DNA of 64,000 nt. Source: Branchiostoma floridae. Its lineage: Eukaryota; Chordata; Leptocardii; Amphioxiformes; Branchiostomatidae. Shown here piece by piece: positions 32,751 to 43,800 of this stretch. The stretch is taken from assembly GCF_000003815.2 (NCBI RefSeq), contig NW_023365801.1:1-64000 (forward strand). Reading direction: 5' to 3'. The position numbers were made by a program, and so were the translations under genes. The notes beneath the pieces were generated by a model that saw only the letters and a program-made list of their open reading frames with translations, searched no databases and was not told the origin of the DNA. Numbering within the stretch: position 1 is the first letter of the stretch; each line of letters starts with the position of its first letter.

Positions 32751-33335
32751 TCAAAAACACAAGGTTCCCCACTTACCCCGATGCTTCTCCAGCTTCCCTC
32801 TCCGAGATGCAATAAGACGTTCAGTTTTTTCAAAAGTATATATCAGTTTTTTAAAGGCCTGAAAGTTAATCATTTTAAAGCGTCTACACCGGAAAATAAA
32901 AACTTTACCTAACAAAATAATCAAATTTTTCAGTGGGGGCGCATCGTTACATGTATCTCCAAATATGATGATAAAGGCGTTTAGGTCAAAATCTATAGAA
33001 GTTTCCACTCGTAACCAACTTTGTACATCATTCCAAAAGGATACAACATGCGGACACTCCCAGAAAACATGAGTATAGGACTCTACATCATCGTGACAGA
33101 AAGAACAGGAGTTAGAGTCTATTAATTTCCATATATGTAGAATTTTGTTACAAGGTAAGAATTTATTAATTAAACGGTATTGAAAGTATCTAGCACTAGG
33201 ATCAATAGTACATCTGTATAAATTTGTAAATACTTCTCGCCATGGTATAGGTTTGTCAAAATGATAAAACCAAGAAAGTCTAGTATTATGTGCAAGACTG
33301 ACATCGTTCATGGACGTAAGAAAGTAGATATACAT
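32751..33335 (-). CDS. LINE ORF2 C-terminal part with Cys-His knuckle
   Basis: The frame continues ORF2 beyond the gap. It has FYHFDKPIPWREVFTNLYR, KFLPCNKILHIWKL and the C-terminal knuckle CSFCHDDVESYTHVFWECP (CxxC...H...C), which is conserved at the end of L1/Tx1 ORF2. The apparent start Met at 33335 is only the first ATG, not a true start. Confidence 0.8.
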   Translation of the reverse strand: MYIYFLTSMNDVSLAHNTRLSWFYHFDKPIPWREVFTNLYRCTIDPSARYFQYRLINKFLPCNKILHIWKLIDSNSCSFCHDDVESYTHVFWECPHVVSFWNDVQSWLRVETSIDFDLNAFIIIFGDTCNDAPPLKNLIILLGKVFIFRCRRFKMINFQAFKKLIYTFEKTERLIASRRGKLEKHRGKWGTLCF

Positions 33336-33394
33336 GCTTTTGTTGATTTTTATGTTTCGTAACCATTTATAATTTTTTTGAAAGGGCAGGCACA

Positions 33395-33566
33395 NNNNNN
33401 NNNNNNNNNNNNNNNNNNNNNNNNNNNNNNNNNNNNNNNNNNNNNNNNNNNNNNNNNNNNNNNNNNNNNNNNNNNNNNNNNNNNNNNNNNNNNNNNNNNN
33501 NNNNNNNNNNNNNNNNNNNNNNNNNNNNNNNNNNNNNNNNNNNNNNNNNNNNNNNNNNNNNNNNNN
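33395..33566. other. Assembly gap (172 N)
   Basis: A run of N inside LINE ORF2. Confidence 0.99.
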
Positions 33567-33585
33567 TCTATGAAAGAACTAAGGC

Positions 33586-35055
33586 CTACGATCTATTTCT
33601 ACCATCAATGATAATTTTAGAGTTTAAACAAATTAATTGCTGTCGTATATTTGCCGGCGTCGTGGGCTCTACTTGCTGAAATTTAAACCAGGCCATAAAA
33701 ACTTCAGAAAAAAATCCTTTTAAACAAAGGTTTTTCACTGAGGACAGTTGGTAAAAAGGAAATAAACTATGACTAAGTTGAGGATGAAAGACTGTTACCC
33801 AAGAGGAAAACCATTCGGGATGGGAATAAAGTTTAGGTACCCATGAAGCTTTTATAGAAGAGTTAAATGCACGTAAGTTTTTTAAATTAAGTCCTCCATT
33901 TTCAAATACATTGTATAATACCTTCCGTGCAACTCTTTCAGGACCGTCGTCCCAAATAAAAGAAAATATCTTCTTTTCATATGCTTTGAAAAAGGAATCG
34001 TCAGGGGATGGTAAGACTTGAAATAAATTCGTAAACTGGGGAACCACCAAGGTGTTAATAATAACAATTTTACCATACAGGGACAAATATTTATTCTTCA
34101 TAGGGCGTAATAGTCTATCTAGTCTTTCCAGACGGGGTTCGAAATTAACGTTTGTGATTAAGTTTAAATCAACAGGAATATTGATGCCCAGTAGGTCAAC
34201 ATCCCCGTCAACCCACTGTATCGGTAGATGGGTGGGCAAACGAAAATTAGATAACTTCAAGGGACCTAGTCGTAATATTTTGCATTTATCTACATTTAGA
34301 GAAAGACCTGAGATATTAGAAAAACGCTCTAGATCCGACAACAAGGCATAAAATGATTCTAACTTTGGTTCGAAAGGAAAATTTGAATCGTCGGCGTATT
34401 GTGATATCTTTGTAGTTTTTTCGTATATCTTTAAACCCCGTATAGAATGATTAGACCTGATCTTAATAGCAAGCACCTCAACCGCCATGAGAAAAAGATA
34501 AGGGGACAATGGACATCCTTGGCGAACTCCGCGACTTAAAATGAAGGGGTCTGAAATATAACCGCTGTTTATAACGCAACTCGTTGTTTTTTCATATAAG
34601 ACCTTTACCCATGTAATTAGCTGTGGACCAAAGTTGAAGAATTCTAAAGCTTTAAATATGAAATCCCACCTTAACGTGTCAAATGCTTTTTTAAAATCAG
34701 CCACAAATATTAACCCAGGTTTACTCTCTTGATCATAATGTTCTATTGTGTCTATTAGTCTTCTAATATTGTCGCCTATATACCTATCCTTAATAAACCC
34801 TGTCTGATCCTGTTCAATTATGTCCGTAATTACATGTTTGATTCTCAAAGATATGCATTTGGAAAGTATTCTTGTGTCACAACCTAAAAGGGTAAGGGGG
34901 CGCCAATTCCCCATGGCAGTTGGGTCCTTGTCTATACCTTTACTGTCTTTTTTGAGTAGCAATGAAATAAGTCCTTTTCTTTGAGTTTCTGAGAGACATC
35001 CATTACCAAATGAATAATTAAAACATGTTAACATTGGTTTTTTTAAAGACATCAA
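33586..35055 (-). CDS. LINE ORF2 middle part: reverse transcriptase
   Basis: A frame of 489 codons with non-LTR RT blocks in order: NWRPLTLLGCDTRILSK, GFIKDRYIGDNIRRLID, ADFKKAFDTLRW, GVRQGCPLSPYLF, the catalytic YADD (about 34384-34401), GLSLNVDKCKIL and LLGINI. The DN in block 2 and the RT type fit L1/Tx1. It overlaps the endonuclease frame at its start, in a different phase. It ends at a TAG just before the N-gap, so a second break there is likely. Confidence 0.9.
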   Translation of the reverse strand: MMSLKKPMLTCFNYSFGNGCLSETQRKGLISLLLKKDSKGIDKDPTAMGNWRPLTLLGCDTRILSKCISLRIKHVITDIIEQDQTGFIKDRYIGDNIRRLIDTIEHYDQESKPGLIFVADFKKAFDTLRWDFIFKALEFFNFGPQLITWVKVLYEKTTSCVINSGYISDPFILSRGVRQGCPLSPYLFLMAVEVLAIKIRSNHSIRGLKIYEKTTKISQYADDSNFPFEPKLESFYALLSDLERFSNISGLSLNVDKCKILRLGPLKLSNFRLPTHLPIQWVDGDVDLLGINIPVDLNLITNVNFEPRLERLDRLLRPMKNKYLSLYGKIVIINTLVVPQFTNLFQVLPSPDDSFFKAYEKKIFSFIWDDGPERVARKVLYNVFENGGLNLKNLRAFNSSIKASWVPKLYSHPEWFSSWVTVFHPQLSHSLFPFYQLSSVKNLCLKGFFSEVFMAWFKFQQVEPTTPANIRQQLICLNSKIIIDGRNRS

Positions 35056-36526
35056 AACAAATCTTATAGACTTCTATAGGTATACCATCAATCCCTGGTG
35101 CTTTCCCAGCCTGAAATGAATGTATTGCATTTTTCAATTCTTCTTCGGTTATTAGACCTTCACAAAGTTGCTGTTGCTCATCTGATAAACGTTTACCATA
35201 GTCCTCGGGGAAAAAACCATCACAATTTACATCAGAAAGAGGCATTGGAATATCTTCAAAAGAGTACAGTTCAGAATAAAAATTAACCTGATCAGAAAGA
35301 ATGTCTTTTGGGTTAGAAGTTACCTCCCCCGAGGGCCTTTTGAGTCGTTGTATATTTTTTCTTGTATAATTACGGTGAATTAGATTTATAAAATATTTAG
35401 TGCACTTTTCCCCCAGCTCCATCCAACGTGATTTTGACCTTAACAAGATACCATTGAGACGTTCATTATACAAAGATTCTAATAACTTTTGTTTATAAAT
35501 TAATTCATCTAGTTGGGCGGGTGGGGGAGAGGCGACACTATCAATTTGACTCTGCAACATATTAATTTCGTCAATCAGTTCTTTTTCTTTCATCAGGTAT
35601 TGTTTTTTTCTCCAGCTACTAAATTTAATACAGTGACCACGAAAAAAGCACTTTGCCGTATCCCAGACAATTTGAGGATTTGCGGTGTTGACGTTATTTT
35701 TAAAAAATTCTGACATAATTTGTTTGGTCTGTACAAGAAAAAGTTTGTCATCAAGAAGGGATTGATTAAATTGCCAGTAGCCAGGCCCTCGTGGGAAATC
35801 CGCCGTAACAAAAGACAAGGTGATTAAATTGTGATCAGATCTAAATTTGTCTGCAATAGAACACTTAGTAACTCTGTTTAATAATGAAAAGGATATCAGA
35901 AAATAATCTAGTCTACTAGCATAGAGCCCCCGACGCCACGTATACCGAACAACATTAGGGTTTCTAAAACGCCACACATCATGCAAGTCGAATTTTCCTT
36001 TTAGCTCTGAAATAGCTTCTAGTGCGTTAGGGTGATAATTTCGAAGTCGAGCACCTGATCTATCCATGGCTGAATTCTGCACTGTATTAAAATCTCCCAC
36101 CACAACTAAATGTTCATTACTAATCTCAAATGTATCTATAGCTTCTTCTAATTCCTTAAAAAAGGACGGACAGTCATCATTAGGAGCATATAAATTCACA
36201 AGACAAAAATGTAAATTGTCTACCTCGATGTCTAACACAATCCACCGTCCACTTTCATCCGTTTTAACCTGATGAACCTGAACGCTGGCGCTACTCTTTA
36301 TCAAAATAGCTACCCCTCTTTGATTTGAAGTACCATGGGAGAAATATATTTGTCCACCCCATTCGTTCTGCCATCTTTTTTCATCTCTTACAGTTGTGTG
36401 TGTTTCTTGTATACAATATAAGTGGTAAGGTTTGTCACTTAACCAGGTAAAAAGTCCCATTCGCTTGTGAAAATCCCCCAGCCCGTTACAATTGTAACTA
36501 GAAATCCGACACTCTACCTTAGACAT
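35018..36526 (-). CDS. LINE ORF2 N-terminal part: APE endonuclease and linker
   Basis: The 502-residue frame starts MSKVECRISSYNCNGLGDF. AP-endonuclease motifs follow in order: SYNCNGL, CIQETH, LVNLYAPN, VVVGDFN, SRLDYFLIS and SDHNLITLSF. This enzyme nicks target DNA to prime reverse transcription. The rest is a linker rich in Lys/Glu, ending GKAPGIDGIPIEVYK, the RT0/RT1 entry. The frame then breaks at an A7 run near 35038-35045, where the RT frame takes over. It reads as a one-base insertion. Confidence 0.88.
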   Translation of the reverse strand: MSKVECRISSYNCNGLGDFHKRMGLFTWLSDKPYHLYCIQETHTTVRDEKRWQNEWGGQIYFSHGTSNQRGVAILIKSSASVQVHQVKTDESGRWIVLDIEVDNLHFCLVNLYAPNDDCPSFFKELEEAIDTFEISNEHLVVVGDFNTVQNSAMDRSGARLRNYHPNALEAISELKGKFDLHDVWRFRNPNVVRYTWRRGLYASRLDYFLISFSLLNRVTKCSIADKFRSDHNLITLSFVTADFPRGPGYWQFNQSLLDDKLFLVQTKQIMSEFFKNNVNTANPQIVWDTAKCFFRGHCIKFSSWRKKQYLMKEKELIDEINMLQSQIDSVASPPPAQLDELIYKQKLLESLYNERLNGILLRSKSRWMELGEKCTKYFINLIHRNYTRKNIQRLKRPSGEVTSNPKDILSDQVNFYSELYSFEDIPMPLSDVNCDGFFPEDYGKRLSDEQQQLCEGLITEEELKNAIHSFQAGKAPGIDGIPIEVYKICFDVFKKTNVNMF

Positions 36527-37894
36527 ATTGATGATATTCTCTGGGAGTTAAAAACTTCTCGGAGAGGAAAGCTGGGTCAGGTCATCGGAGCACAGGATTC
36601 TCTCAGGTGATACTGCTGGTACATAACTATAAGTAAAATAAACTTGGGGAACCATCAAACATAAACATAAAAATGTAAAGCAGTGAAAATGAATCAGAAT
36701 AAAGATAACAGTAACAAAATAACAGAACAATTCATACAATGATTCAAGTGAACTCAATTGCAAAATCATAAATTTGTAACCATAAATCGTGCAATAAGAG
36801 GCAAAATGAACAAAAATCATAACTGGTATTAGCTCAGTCATGGTTACCATAGCAACCGCTATGAACTCAATGTGGACAAAATGAGGGGTAACGTCAGGAA
36901 CCAGAAATGGAGTTAGCTTGATAACAGAAATGAACTCAATATCAATATCAATTAAGTAGAAACAATAAAGTGCCAACATAAATTAATGTTCAGTTCAACA
37001 GCGGTTGCCAAAATAACAGGAACCAATTCAGTAATAATCAAGCAAGTAACAACAAAATCATGAGACATAACTTGCGTTAGCTTAGAGTTGGTAGCTATAG
37101 TAGATGATATAAAGTCAATATGAATCAAACAAAAGCCATGTAAGAAATGATACATATCGGCTTGAGTTGATTTACTGATAGCTGGAACATTAGTAGGAAT
37201 TAAATCAGTGTAGGTCAAAAGAGAAATAACCGTAACATAAAACTTATTAAGGGTGGCCATGAATACTACAAAAGGGAGGTCTTCATAATAACACCAAAAA
37301 ATAAACAGACAGACAGACAGGGTATCAGCTACCCTGTATAACAAAAGAATATACATAATGGTATACAACTGAGAATCCAAGATCATTTTCTTTTTCCGGT
37401 GGTATCTGGGCATTCGCTCCATTATAATTAATCGTTCAAAACTCAAAGACAGAGGCCCAGTCACTGAGCTCAGGTAAGTTAGCTCAATCATAAACTCGAA
37501 ATAGACTGAACGGAGGTAAACAACACACAAAACAAGAGTTAAGGGAGCAAAAACAAAACTTGTTTCACCCATTCGAATACAGAGTGTTGCGCCTCCCTAA
37601 GCTAGTCTTAAGAAAATTCCACAATTACAAGAGTACCATCGAACGCTGTATTCAAGATTGTTTCTTAATTCCTCAAAAAACTTGGGTGTACAAAAAAGGC
37701 AGATCCTCTGTGAATCCCAAGGAAAACAGAAACGATCGACTTGGGAATCTGGCACCTGCCTTTATCATCCATATACATTAACATAACAACGGGTCGAAAA
37801 ATGTCTCGCAGAAGGCATGCAGATGGCCACTGTACATAACGTTAAATACTCAGTCCAGAATAGATTAACCTGGTCATCTAGTCCAGTTATCCAC
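36527..37894 (-). other. LINE inter-ORF spacer with internal subrepeats
   Basis: A 1.37 kb stretch between ORF1 and ORF2. Degenerate repeats with the words ATGAACTCAAT, GTTAGCT and AACTGGTATTAGCTCAG recur through 36700-37150. Two hydrophobic open frames here (36548-36979, 36952-37572) resemble no family and probably follow from the base composition. A CATAGCAACC X-box-like word lies at about 36848. It could host an internal start for ORF2 translation. Confidence 0.5.
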
Positions 37895-38716
37895 CTAGCC
37901 TGTGGGTAAATCATCTACACATTCAACGTTCTTGGTAGTATCGTCTGATAGCTTAATGATGATTCGGCAGTTGGCGTCGACCCAGACGTCTTTCAGGAGA
38001 TTCTTCCTCTTTGCCGATAAAGCTGCCGAAAAGGTTGTCATGTTCTCACGCGTCAGGTCAGCAGAAACGAGCAATGGTTTTCCCTCGTCGTCACGTTTCC
38101 CCTTTAGTTTAGTCCTGGCACGGAACACTTTGTTGCGATCTTGGTATGAAATAAACTTCACAAGCATGATCCGTGATGAGTTGTTTCCAGTCTTTACGCC
38201 AACACGGTGTGCGCGGTCAATACACTGTTGCAGGATTTCAATACCCAGTTTAACACGACAGAAATTCAAGACTTTCTGAATACAGTGTTCACTTCTTTCA
38301 CCAGCCTCCTCTGGAATTCCTCTGATACGCAAACTATTTCTCCGTGTATATTGTTCCAAAGAGTTAATAGCGTTACTCACGTCGCGTGCGGGTGGGAGGG
38401 GGGTCTTTTCCAAGTCGTGAATCTTATCTTCTACGCGTGACAAGCGATCTTCTAACTCGTCTTGACGATTGAGAATCTTGTCAAGTTCTTCACGCAGTTC
38501 CTTCAATTCACTCGATTTAGCCACCTGCTGTAGTTCAATCTTGATAGGCTGTAGTGCGCTCTCAATGGCGGACTTGATGTCGGAAATAGTAAAGGAGCTC
38601 TCCGCCATGTTGGACTCAGAGTCCTTCGCCTCGTTCAGTTTTTTGGCCGCCTCTTGTAGATTTTCCCCGCTTCCTGACCGTCTTTTCCTCTTTGCGGACC
38701 TTGTCCTCACCATCAA
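37895..38716 (-). CDS. LINE ORF1 RNA-binding protein (L1 ORF1p/Transposase_22-like)
   Basis: A frame of 273 residues. It starts with a basic RTRSAKRKRR stretch, then a long heptad-rich region (about residues 45-130, with ELREELDKILNRQDELEDRL) typical of a coiled coil that forms trimers. A RRM-like segment begins NSLRIRGIPEEAGE, followed by a basic C-terminal domain. This is the order of L1 ORF1p, the nucleic-acid chaperone that coats LINE RNA. The frame is intact. It lies about 110 bp inside the 5' end of the element. Confidence 0.88.
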   Translation of the reverse strand: MMVRTRSAKRKRRSGSGENLQEAAKKLNEAKDSESNMAESSFTISDIKSAIESALQPIKIELQQVAKSSELKELREELDKILNRQDELEDRLSRVEDKIHDLEKTPLPPARDVSNAINSLEQYTRRNSLRIRGIPEEAGERSEHCIQKVLNFCRVKLGIEILQQCIDRAHRVGVKTGNNSSRIMLVKFISYQDRNKVFRARTKLKGKRDDEGKPLLVSADLTRENMTTFSAALSAKRKNLLKDVWVDANCRIIIKLSDDTTKNVECVDDLPTG

Positions 38717-38827
38717 AGTTACCGTGAGGTACTCTGAGTATTTAAAGCTTAAAGGGGAGTGCAGAAAACACTCAGTTAATGGGAGACATCCGCAAGGACG
38801 TCTTCCCTGGTCGCCATCTTGGACACA
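38717..38827 (-). promoter_or_regulatory. LINE 5' leader with YY1-like site
   Basis: Within 10 bases of the element's 5' end is CCAAGATGGCGACC, matching the YY1 site (CAAGATGGC) that sits at the start of mammalian L1 and guides transcription start. The leader before ORF1 is only about 110 bp. Confidence 0.55.
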
Positions 38828-38839
38828 ATCAAAAATGTT

Positions 38840-40440
38840 AACGTAACATTCAAAATGTTAACTTGTCAATTCTTATGCTGTGTTCCGTGCAACATGCGTA
38901 TATATGAAACTGGGAATGCAATATCAATATTAAAAGAAGAAAAAAATGTTAATCATGCATATTTTACCCTCATCATTTACAAAAACAAAATTTGTCAATG
39001 TTTTCATATTTTATTACCTTTTCTATCTTCGTTTTTTCAATTCTCTCTTATCAAAAATGCCCCCAAAACACATTTTTGCGGTGAAAAACAAGGCTGTGTA
39101 AGCAAGAGGAACTACATGTATAAGCCTCGGAATATCGCCGTGCATTTCCATAGGATCGATTCAAGGTACTGTTAAAATCTGCAGTCATGGTCTGCTGTTA
39201 TTGACGTAATGGTATGTAAGTTAATTAGACATATAGAAACTTCGATAACCAAACGTACCATTTAAATCGTCTAAGCCGTACTTCAGTATAGCACTCCCGG
39301 AACGATCTCTAACTGCTTATTTATTTTTTATTTATTTCTGTTTGCTTAGGGTTGACACACTCAACATTTTGCGCACTGCTTTTCAGGCGTGCCCTGTACA
39401 GAATAACATACACAAAATAGAATATAAAATGCTTTTAAAAATGTTCAGGGCAAAATCATGACCACTACGAAGTAAGACTGTGTCTAGCAGATAACATTAA
39501 GGCGCCTGGTCAGTATTTGCGTTTAAGATTGTCTTATCTGTTAATGGATCCTACATTAGTCTGGCACCAAGAAAGGTAAATCGGTGACGCAGGGTAAAAG
39601 ATTTCTTCCTCTTTTTATTGATTGTATAATTGACGGTGTCTTGGGTAAAAGAAGTACAAATTCAAGTTTCAAATAACGGAATGATGGGCATATAGTGCTG
39701 CGTAGTGAGTTACATCGAAATGGTTCAGGCACCTTTACAGTGGTAATGAACACATTTTTCAGTGGAACTAAACACGAATTAAGACTAAGAAAGACATCGT
39801 CTGTATAATAGCACGTGAATGCTTCCTTAAGCACACAAAATTCAGCCATATCTGTCAAGGCTTTTCATAGCACCGTTTTAAATGACACTAATAGCTCTGT
39901 AAATACAGAAATTATTGCAAGGTTTCTGAATATCTCATTTTAGGAAACAGTGATTAATACTTCTGGAGATACCACAGTGTGTGGGAGCTTTCAGAGCTAT
40001 TCCTGGAAAATGGCCTAACATAAAGAGCTTTTGATAGCATTTCATCTACTACAGCTGCCCATGCTGCGGGGGATGCACCTTAAAGTTTGTGCCATCGATA
40101 TATCCTCTCTAAATCATTTCATTCATAGTAAATGAGAAGGCACTAGAAATAAACGAAAATTGGCTTTGACAGGAAATCGACGCCCACTATCAATTTCCAA
40201 CGAGTTATCGGGGACCATTGAGGCATACAAATGAGGCTAACTATTTCCGTACTACCTCTTATGTAAGTCGACTCGCCCTGTGGGCTCGGGGTTGATTTGA
40301 GCGTAAGGCGGCAGGTGGTGGTCGTCTCTAATGCACCTACGCAGATTGTATCGCACCCTTTACAGCCCTGACTGCCACCTGGTCGTCTGCTCTACGGCGT
40401 TCTAGATCATTTTTTTTATAATTTGATTTCTATCTTATAG
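38840..40440. other. Region between the LINE and the GPCR gene
   Basis: No exon or repeat recognised apart from AT-rich sequence. The last few hundred bases must hold the GPCR promoter if exon 1 is the first exon. I see no TATA box that I would defend. Confidence 0.4.
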
Positions 40441-40595
40441 GGCGGTCCGAAGATCACAGCTGCAGGCAACTGATTGAAAATCAGCTCAACGGTCCAGTAG
40501 CAGAGAACTTACACGCTCGATTCCCAACATCTTCAACGGCGTAGGGAAGATTCTTCGCCACAAGTCATTAGAGACGAAGAGGCAGTGGAGACAAA

Positions 40596-40887
40596 ATGGC
40601 CAATCTTACATCGGACACGATGTACAATGAAGGCAACGGCTCCGACATCTTTCTCACCCCAATCCCCTTGTACAAGCACGACACCCCTGTTACCATCGTC
40701 TTCATCATCTCCTATCTCATCATCTTCTTGATGTGCATCGTCGGCAACGTCGGCGTCTGCACGGTGTTGGTGAAGAACCCGAAGATGAGAACCGTCACCA
40801 ACCTCTTCATCCTGAACCTGGCCATCAGCGACCTGTTGGTCGCTGTCTTCTGTATGCCCTTCACCCTTGTGGACAACCTGCTGCACG
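40596..40887 (+). CDS. GPCR exon 1 (N-terminus, TM1, TM2)
   Basis: 97 codons plus one base. It carries an extracellular N-terminus with two N-x-S/T sites, TM1 with GN50-51, the basic first loop NPKMRTVTN, and TM2 with [15 protein letters not shown]. The [17 protein letters not shown] run is the family signature for NPFF/orexin-type receptors. The donor is CACG|GTGAGC. Confidence 0.9.
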
Positions 40888-43800
40888 GTGAGCGTTTTTA
40901 TATCCTTACAAATACCAAACAGATCTACGGCTTCTAACCCTGTTGTCTTTCTATAGATTCCATGCAGTATTTGAAAAACCCATTTGTAGTTTGTAAAGTC
41001 AAGTGTTGTTTCACAATTTCTCATGGTACTCGAAGACATCCACATGAAAAAAAACCACGATGTTACCAAGTTGCTATCTGAAGTGCGCATAACTCGAGAA
41101 TAACCAATGCTGTGAGAGTAAATCTCTTAACATTCGCATTTAGTCAATGAAGTTGTGTTTGGGTGTCCGTTGGAATCATGAGAGGTGACGTTACATGGAA
41201 CAAATTGTCTCTATTGACAACGGACAACTTCGTCATCCAAAAAAATCTTAAGGATACTTCTAAGAAATTGTCATTTAAACGCAGCATGTGAGAACATATG
41301 GTAGCATGGATGAGAGCTTTGAAAAATAATAGGAATATTTGGAACGTTTGTCTAAGACATTTTTCTCTTATATTTTCAAGAGCAAATTGTTTTTATTTGT
41401 ATTGACGATCAAACATATAGATACAGTGGCCTTACCACATATGGTAGGGTGTTTATTGTTTTATAGGACGTATTTGCTAGCAAAATTGTTACAATGTGTA
41501 TTTAAGTCATGATTTAAGTCCTATTTCTAGAAAAGTGAAACAGACACCTTTTTTGCACTTTACAATTGTCAGTGAATGCAATGATATAGCCCGTGGCTCG
41601 TTGAATAGGAAAGAAAGAAACATCACATGCATTCTAATGTATCACGAACAAGGCATTCACCACATTCTATGTGCCTTATCTGCCTTTCTACCACATCTTA
41701 CTAACTGTCATGATAACGATTTTAAATTCTGAAGCATGCACACAAGCTCTCATATAAGAAAGCTTTAAAGTTATCTGTTGTCAATGATGATATATTTCAA
41801 AGCATCTCTCTTAATTGATCACTCTATACCGTGTTGTCAATGTTGATATATGTCAAAGTATATTTCTTCATTGATCGCTCTATTGTATTGAAAAATTATA
41901 CCGCATGCCTCAATAGTTCAATCCCATTAAAAGTAGTTCAGTTTAAGCTTGAGAGCAACAGCAAACCATCGTTCAATCCTTGACTTTGAAGTAACCTATC
42001 CTTCCATCGACAGTTGCTATGCTTATTCTAGTGGAATACTCCTTTTCCGTCACGGTTTGTGTAATGGCGCTAACGACGACGGAGTCACAGGTGGCAGAGT
42101 GTAACAACAGGATGTAGTGAAGGTTCTTTGAGTATCGTCTGTACTGCCCTTGTAAGCTATTTTGGTTGATAATCTGAGCTGAGTGGACGTGCAACCTAAT
42201 CGAATATCTAGCTGGCTGCGGCTGCTGACTAATATTTTGTGTATTCAAGGCGAATGCTGAGGCTATCTAGAAGCACTACAGATTGTCATATGGTACTGAC
42301 GTGTACAAATTGCCTTTTTCATCCACAGAATATTGACCATATACTATCTGACGCTCAAAAAAATATCAATCTTTTTTTTGTCTGGGCATGCCAGTGTGCC
42401 CTTTCCTCCACATTTTCATGAACCCTCACCTTATGATCAGTTTGCCCATATGCCAAGTAATTTTCCTGGACAAGCTTCGATGACCCCTCCTTGATATCTA
42501 CCTTATATATAGGTTGTTGCAGCAGCTTGTTGGGCGGCTGTGCGGTGGCCTTCACATCCAAACCATTACATGTATAATCATTTTTATATTGGATAGTTTA
42601 TAAAAAGATTGCAGTTATAATCTGTACAGCCTTGACTTACGTATTTCGATGTTTGTACATTAACCGGAAAGAAGATAACTAAGAAAACCTCAATCATCTT
42701 CATATGACGTAAAACAGAATGTGATATGACGATGATTAAGGTTTTTTAGTTAACTTCTTTCCGGTTAATATACAGATATCAAAATACGTAAGTCAAGGCT
42801 GTACAGATAACTGTAATCGTGCATATGAGCTACAGAACTCTGTACTTTACCATACTAAAGTACTAAAGTCGTCAGTATACAGTAATTTGAGCATGAGTTG
42901 CAGAGGGGGAGCGCGAAAACAGGACAGGGGGATAATCATAGCTGCATGGACGTCATTGCCGGTTTGCCACATAATCAAAACGCATGTTGGTGGCATTTCA
43001 AAAGGCTCCGGGATGCTATTATATAGTATTAGATTGACACGAATTGCCTTGCCAATCACGGAAATGTAACGCGTAGCTAGCAGGTGTAAGTATTCACAGA
43101 AAAATCTTGGTTGAAACTTCTGACATTCAAAGTAACAAAAATGCTATGTCTGAAAGGTATACGTCCATTTGTTTGATAGTCATATGCAATATGTAGCTGC
43201 GAGTTAACGTCGATCAGTCAAGTTTGTATGTCAATTAAAGCAAAATATTTCGACAAACAAGAGGTCTGATACGTCCATGAAATAGCCGGGCCAGGTAGCC
43301 AAGGCAGAGATGTACACAATGATATGTATGCTATGCAAATGAAGACCTAATTTTCATGATTAATGAGAAACTTATACAAATCTATTATTTTTCATAACTG
43401 GATTATTCAATTAATGTAACACGTTTGATGACTGGAGGAAAATAGACAGATACCAAACATACAAATGATGAACTGTTTTGCATAATTAATGCAACAATAG
43501 CAAAATTGCTTAATCATAAATGATGGAATTTTTTACTTGTGACACGGTGTAAGCTAATCAATGATAAACATCGACATACATAAGTTATGCAAATAAGTAT
43601 GTCATTTGCATAACATCTTCAAAGGCTCTAAATATTTCATGAAGGTATGAGGTCGCCTAACTCTAGTTTCAAATTTTGTTTTGTTTACCATAAGTTTTAC
43701 CGAACAGGCCTCTGTGATACGATTGAATAGCAATAAACTGTATGGCGTTTGTAGTAGAGAGCAACTCATACCTCACACAAATCATATGTATCATTTAATT

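Larger units (their letters stand above)
32392..38827 (-). mobile_element. Full-length L1/Tx1-type LINE
   Basis: The element reads 5' to 3' on the minus strand. It is flanked by the 12 bp direct repeat ATCAAAAATGTT (32380-32391 and 38828-38839) and ends in an A-rich (AAAAT)n tail at the left. It contains a 5' leader, ORF1 (37895-38716), a spacer of about 1.37 kb, ORF2 (about 32751-36526) and a 3' UTR. The APE endonuclease, reverse transcriptase and ORF1 type place it in the L1/Tx1 group. A 172 N gap lies within ORF2. An intact target duplication at full length means it is not 5'-truncated. ORF2 is broken as assembled. Confidence 0.9.

Noticed and set aside
40533-41090. 185-codon minus-strand frame over GPCR exon 1
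   Set aside because: Antisense shadow of the receptor exon. The Asp/Glu-rich content follows from the sense codons.
42607-42818. Pre-miRNA
   Set aside because: The arms are about 95 bp and nearly perfectly paired, longer than a normal pre-miRNA. A foldback element fits better.
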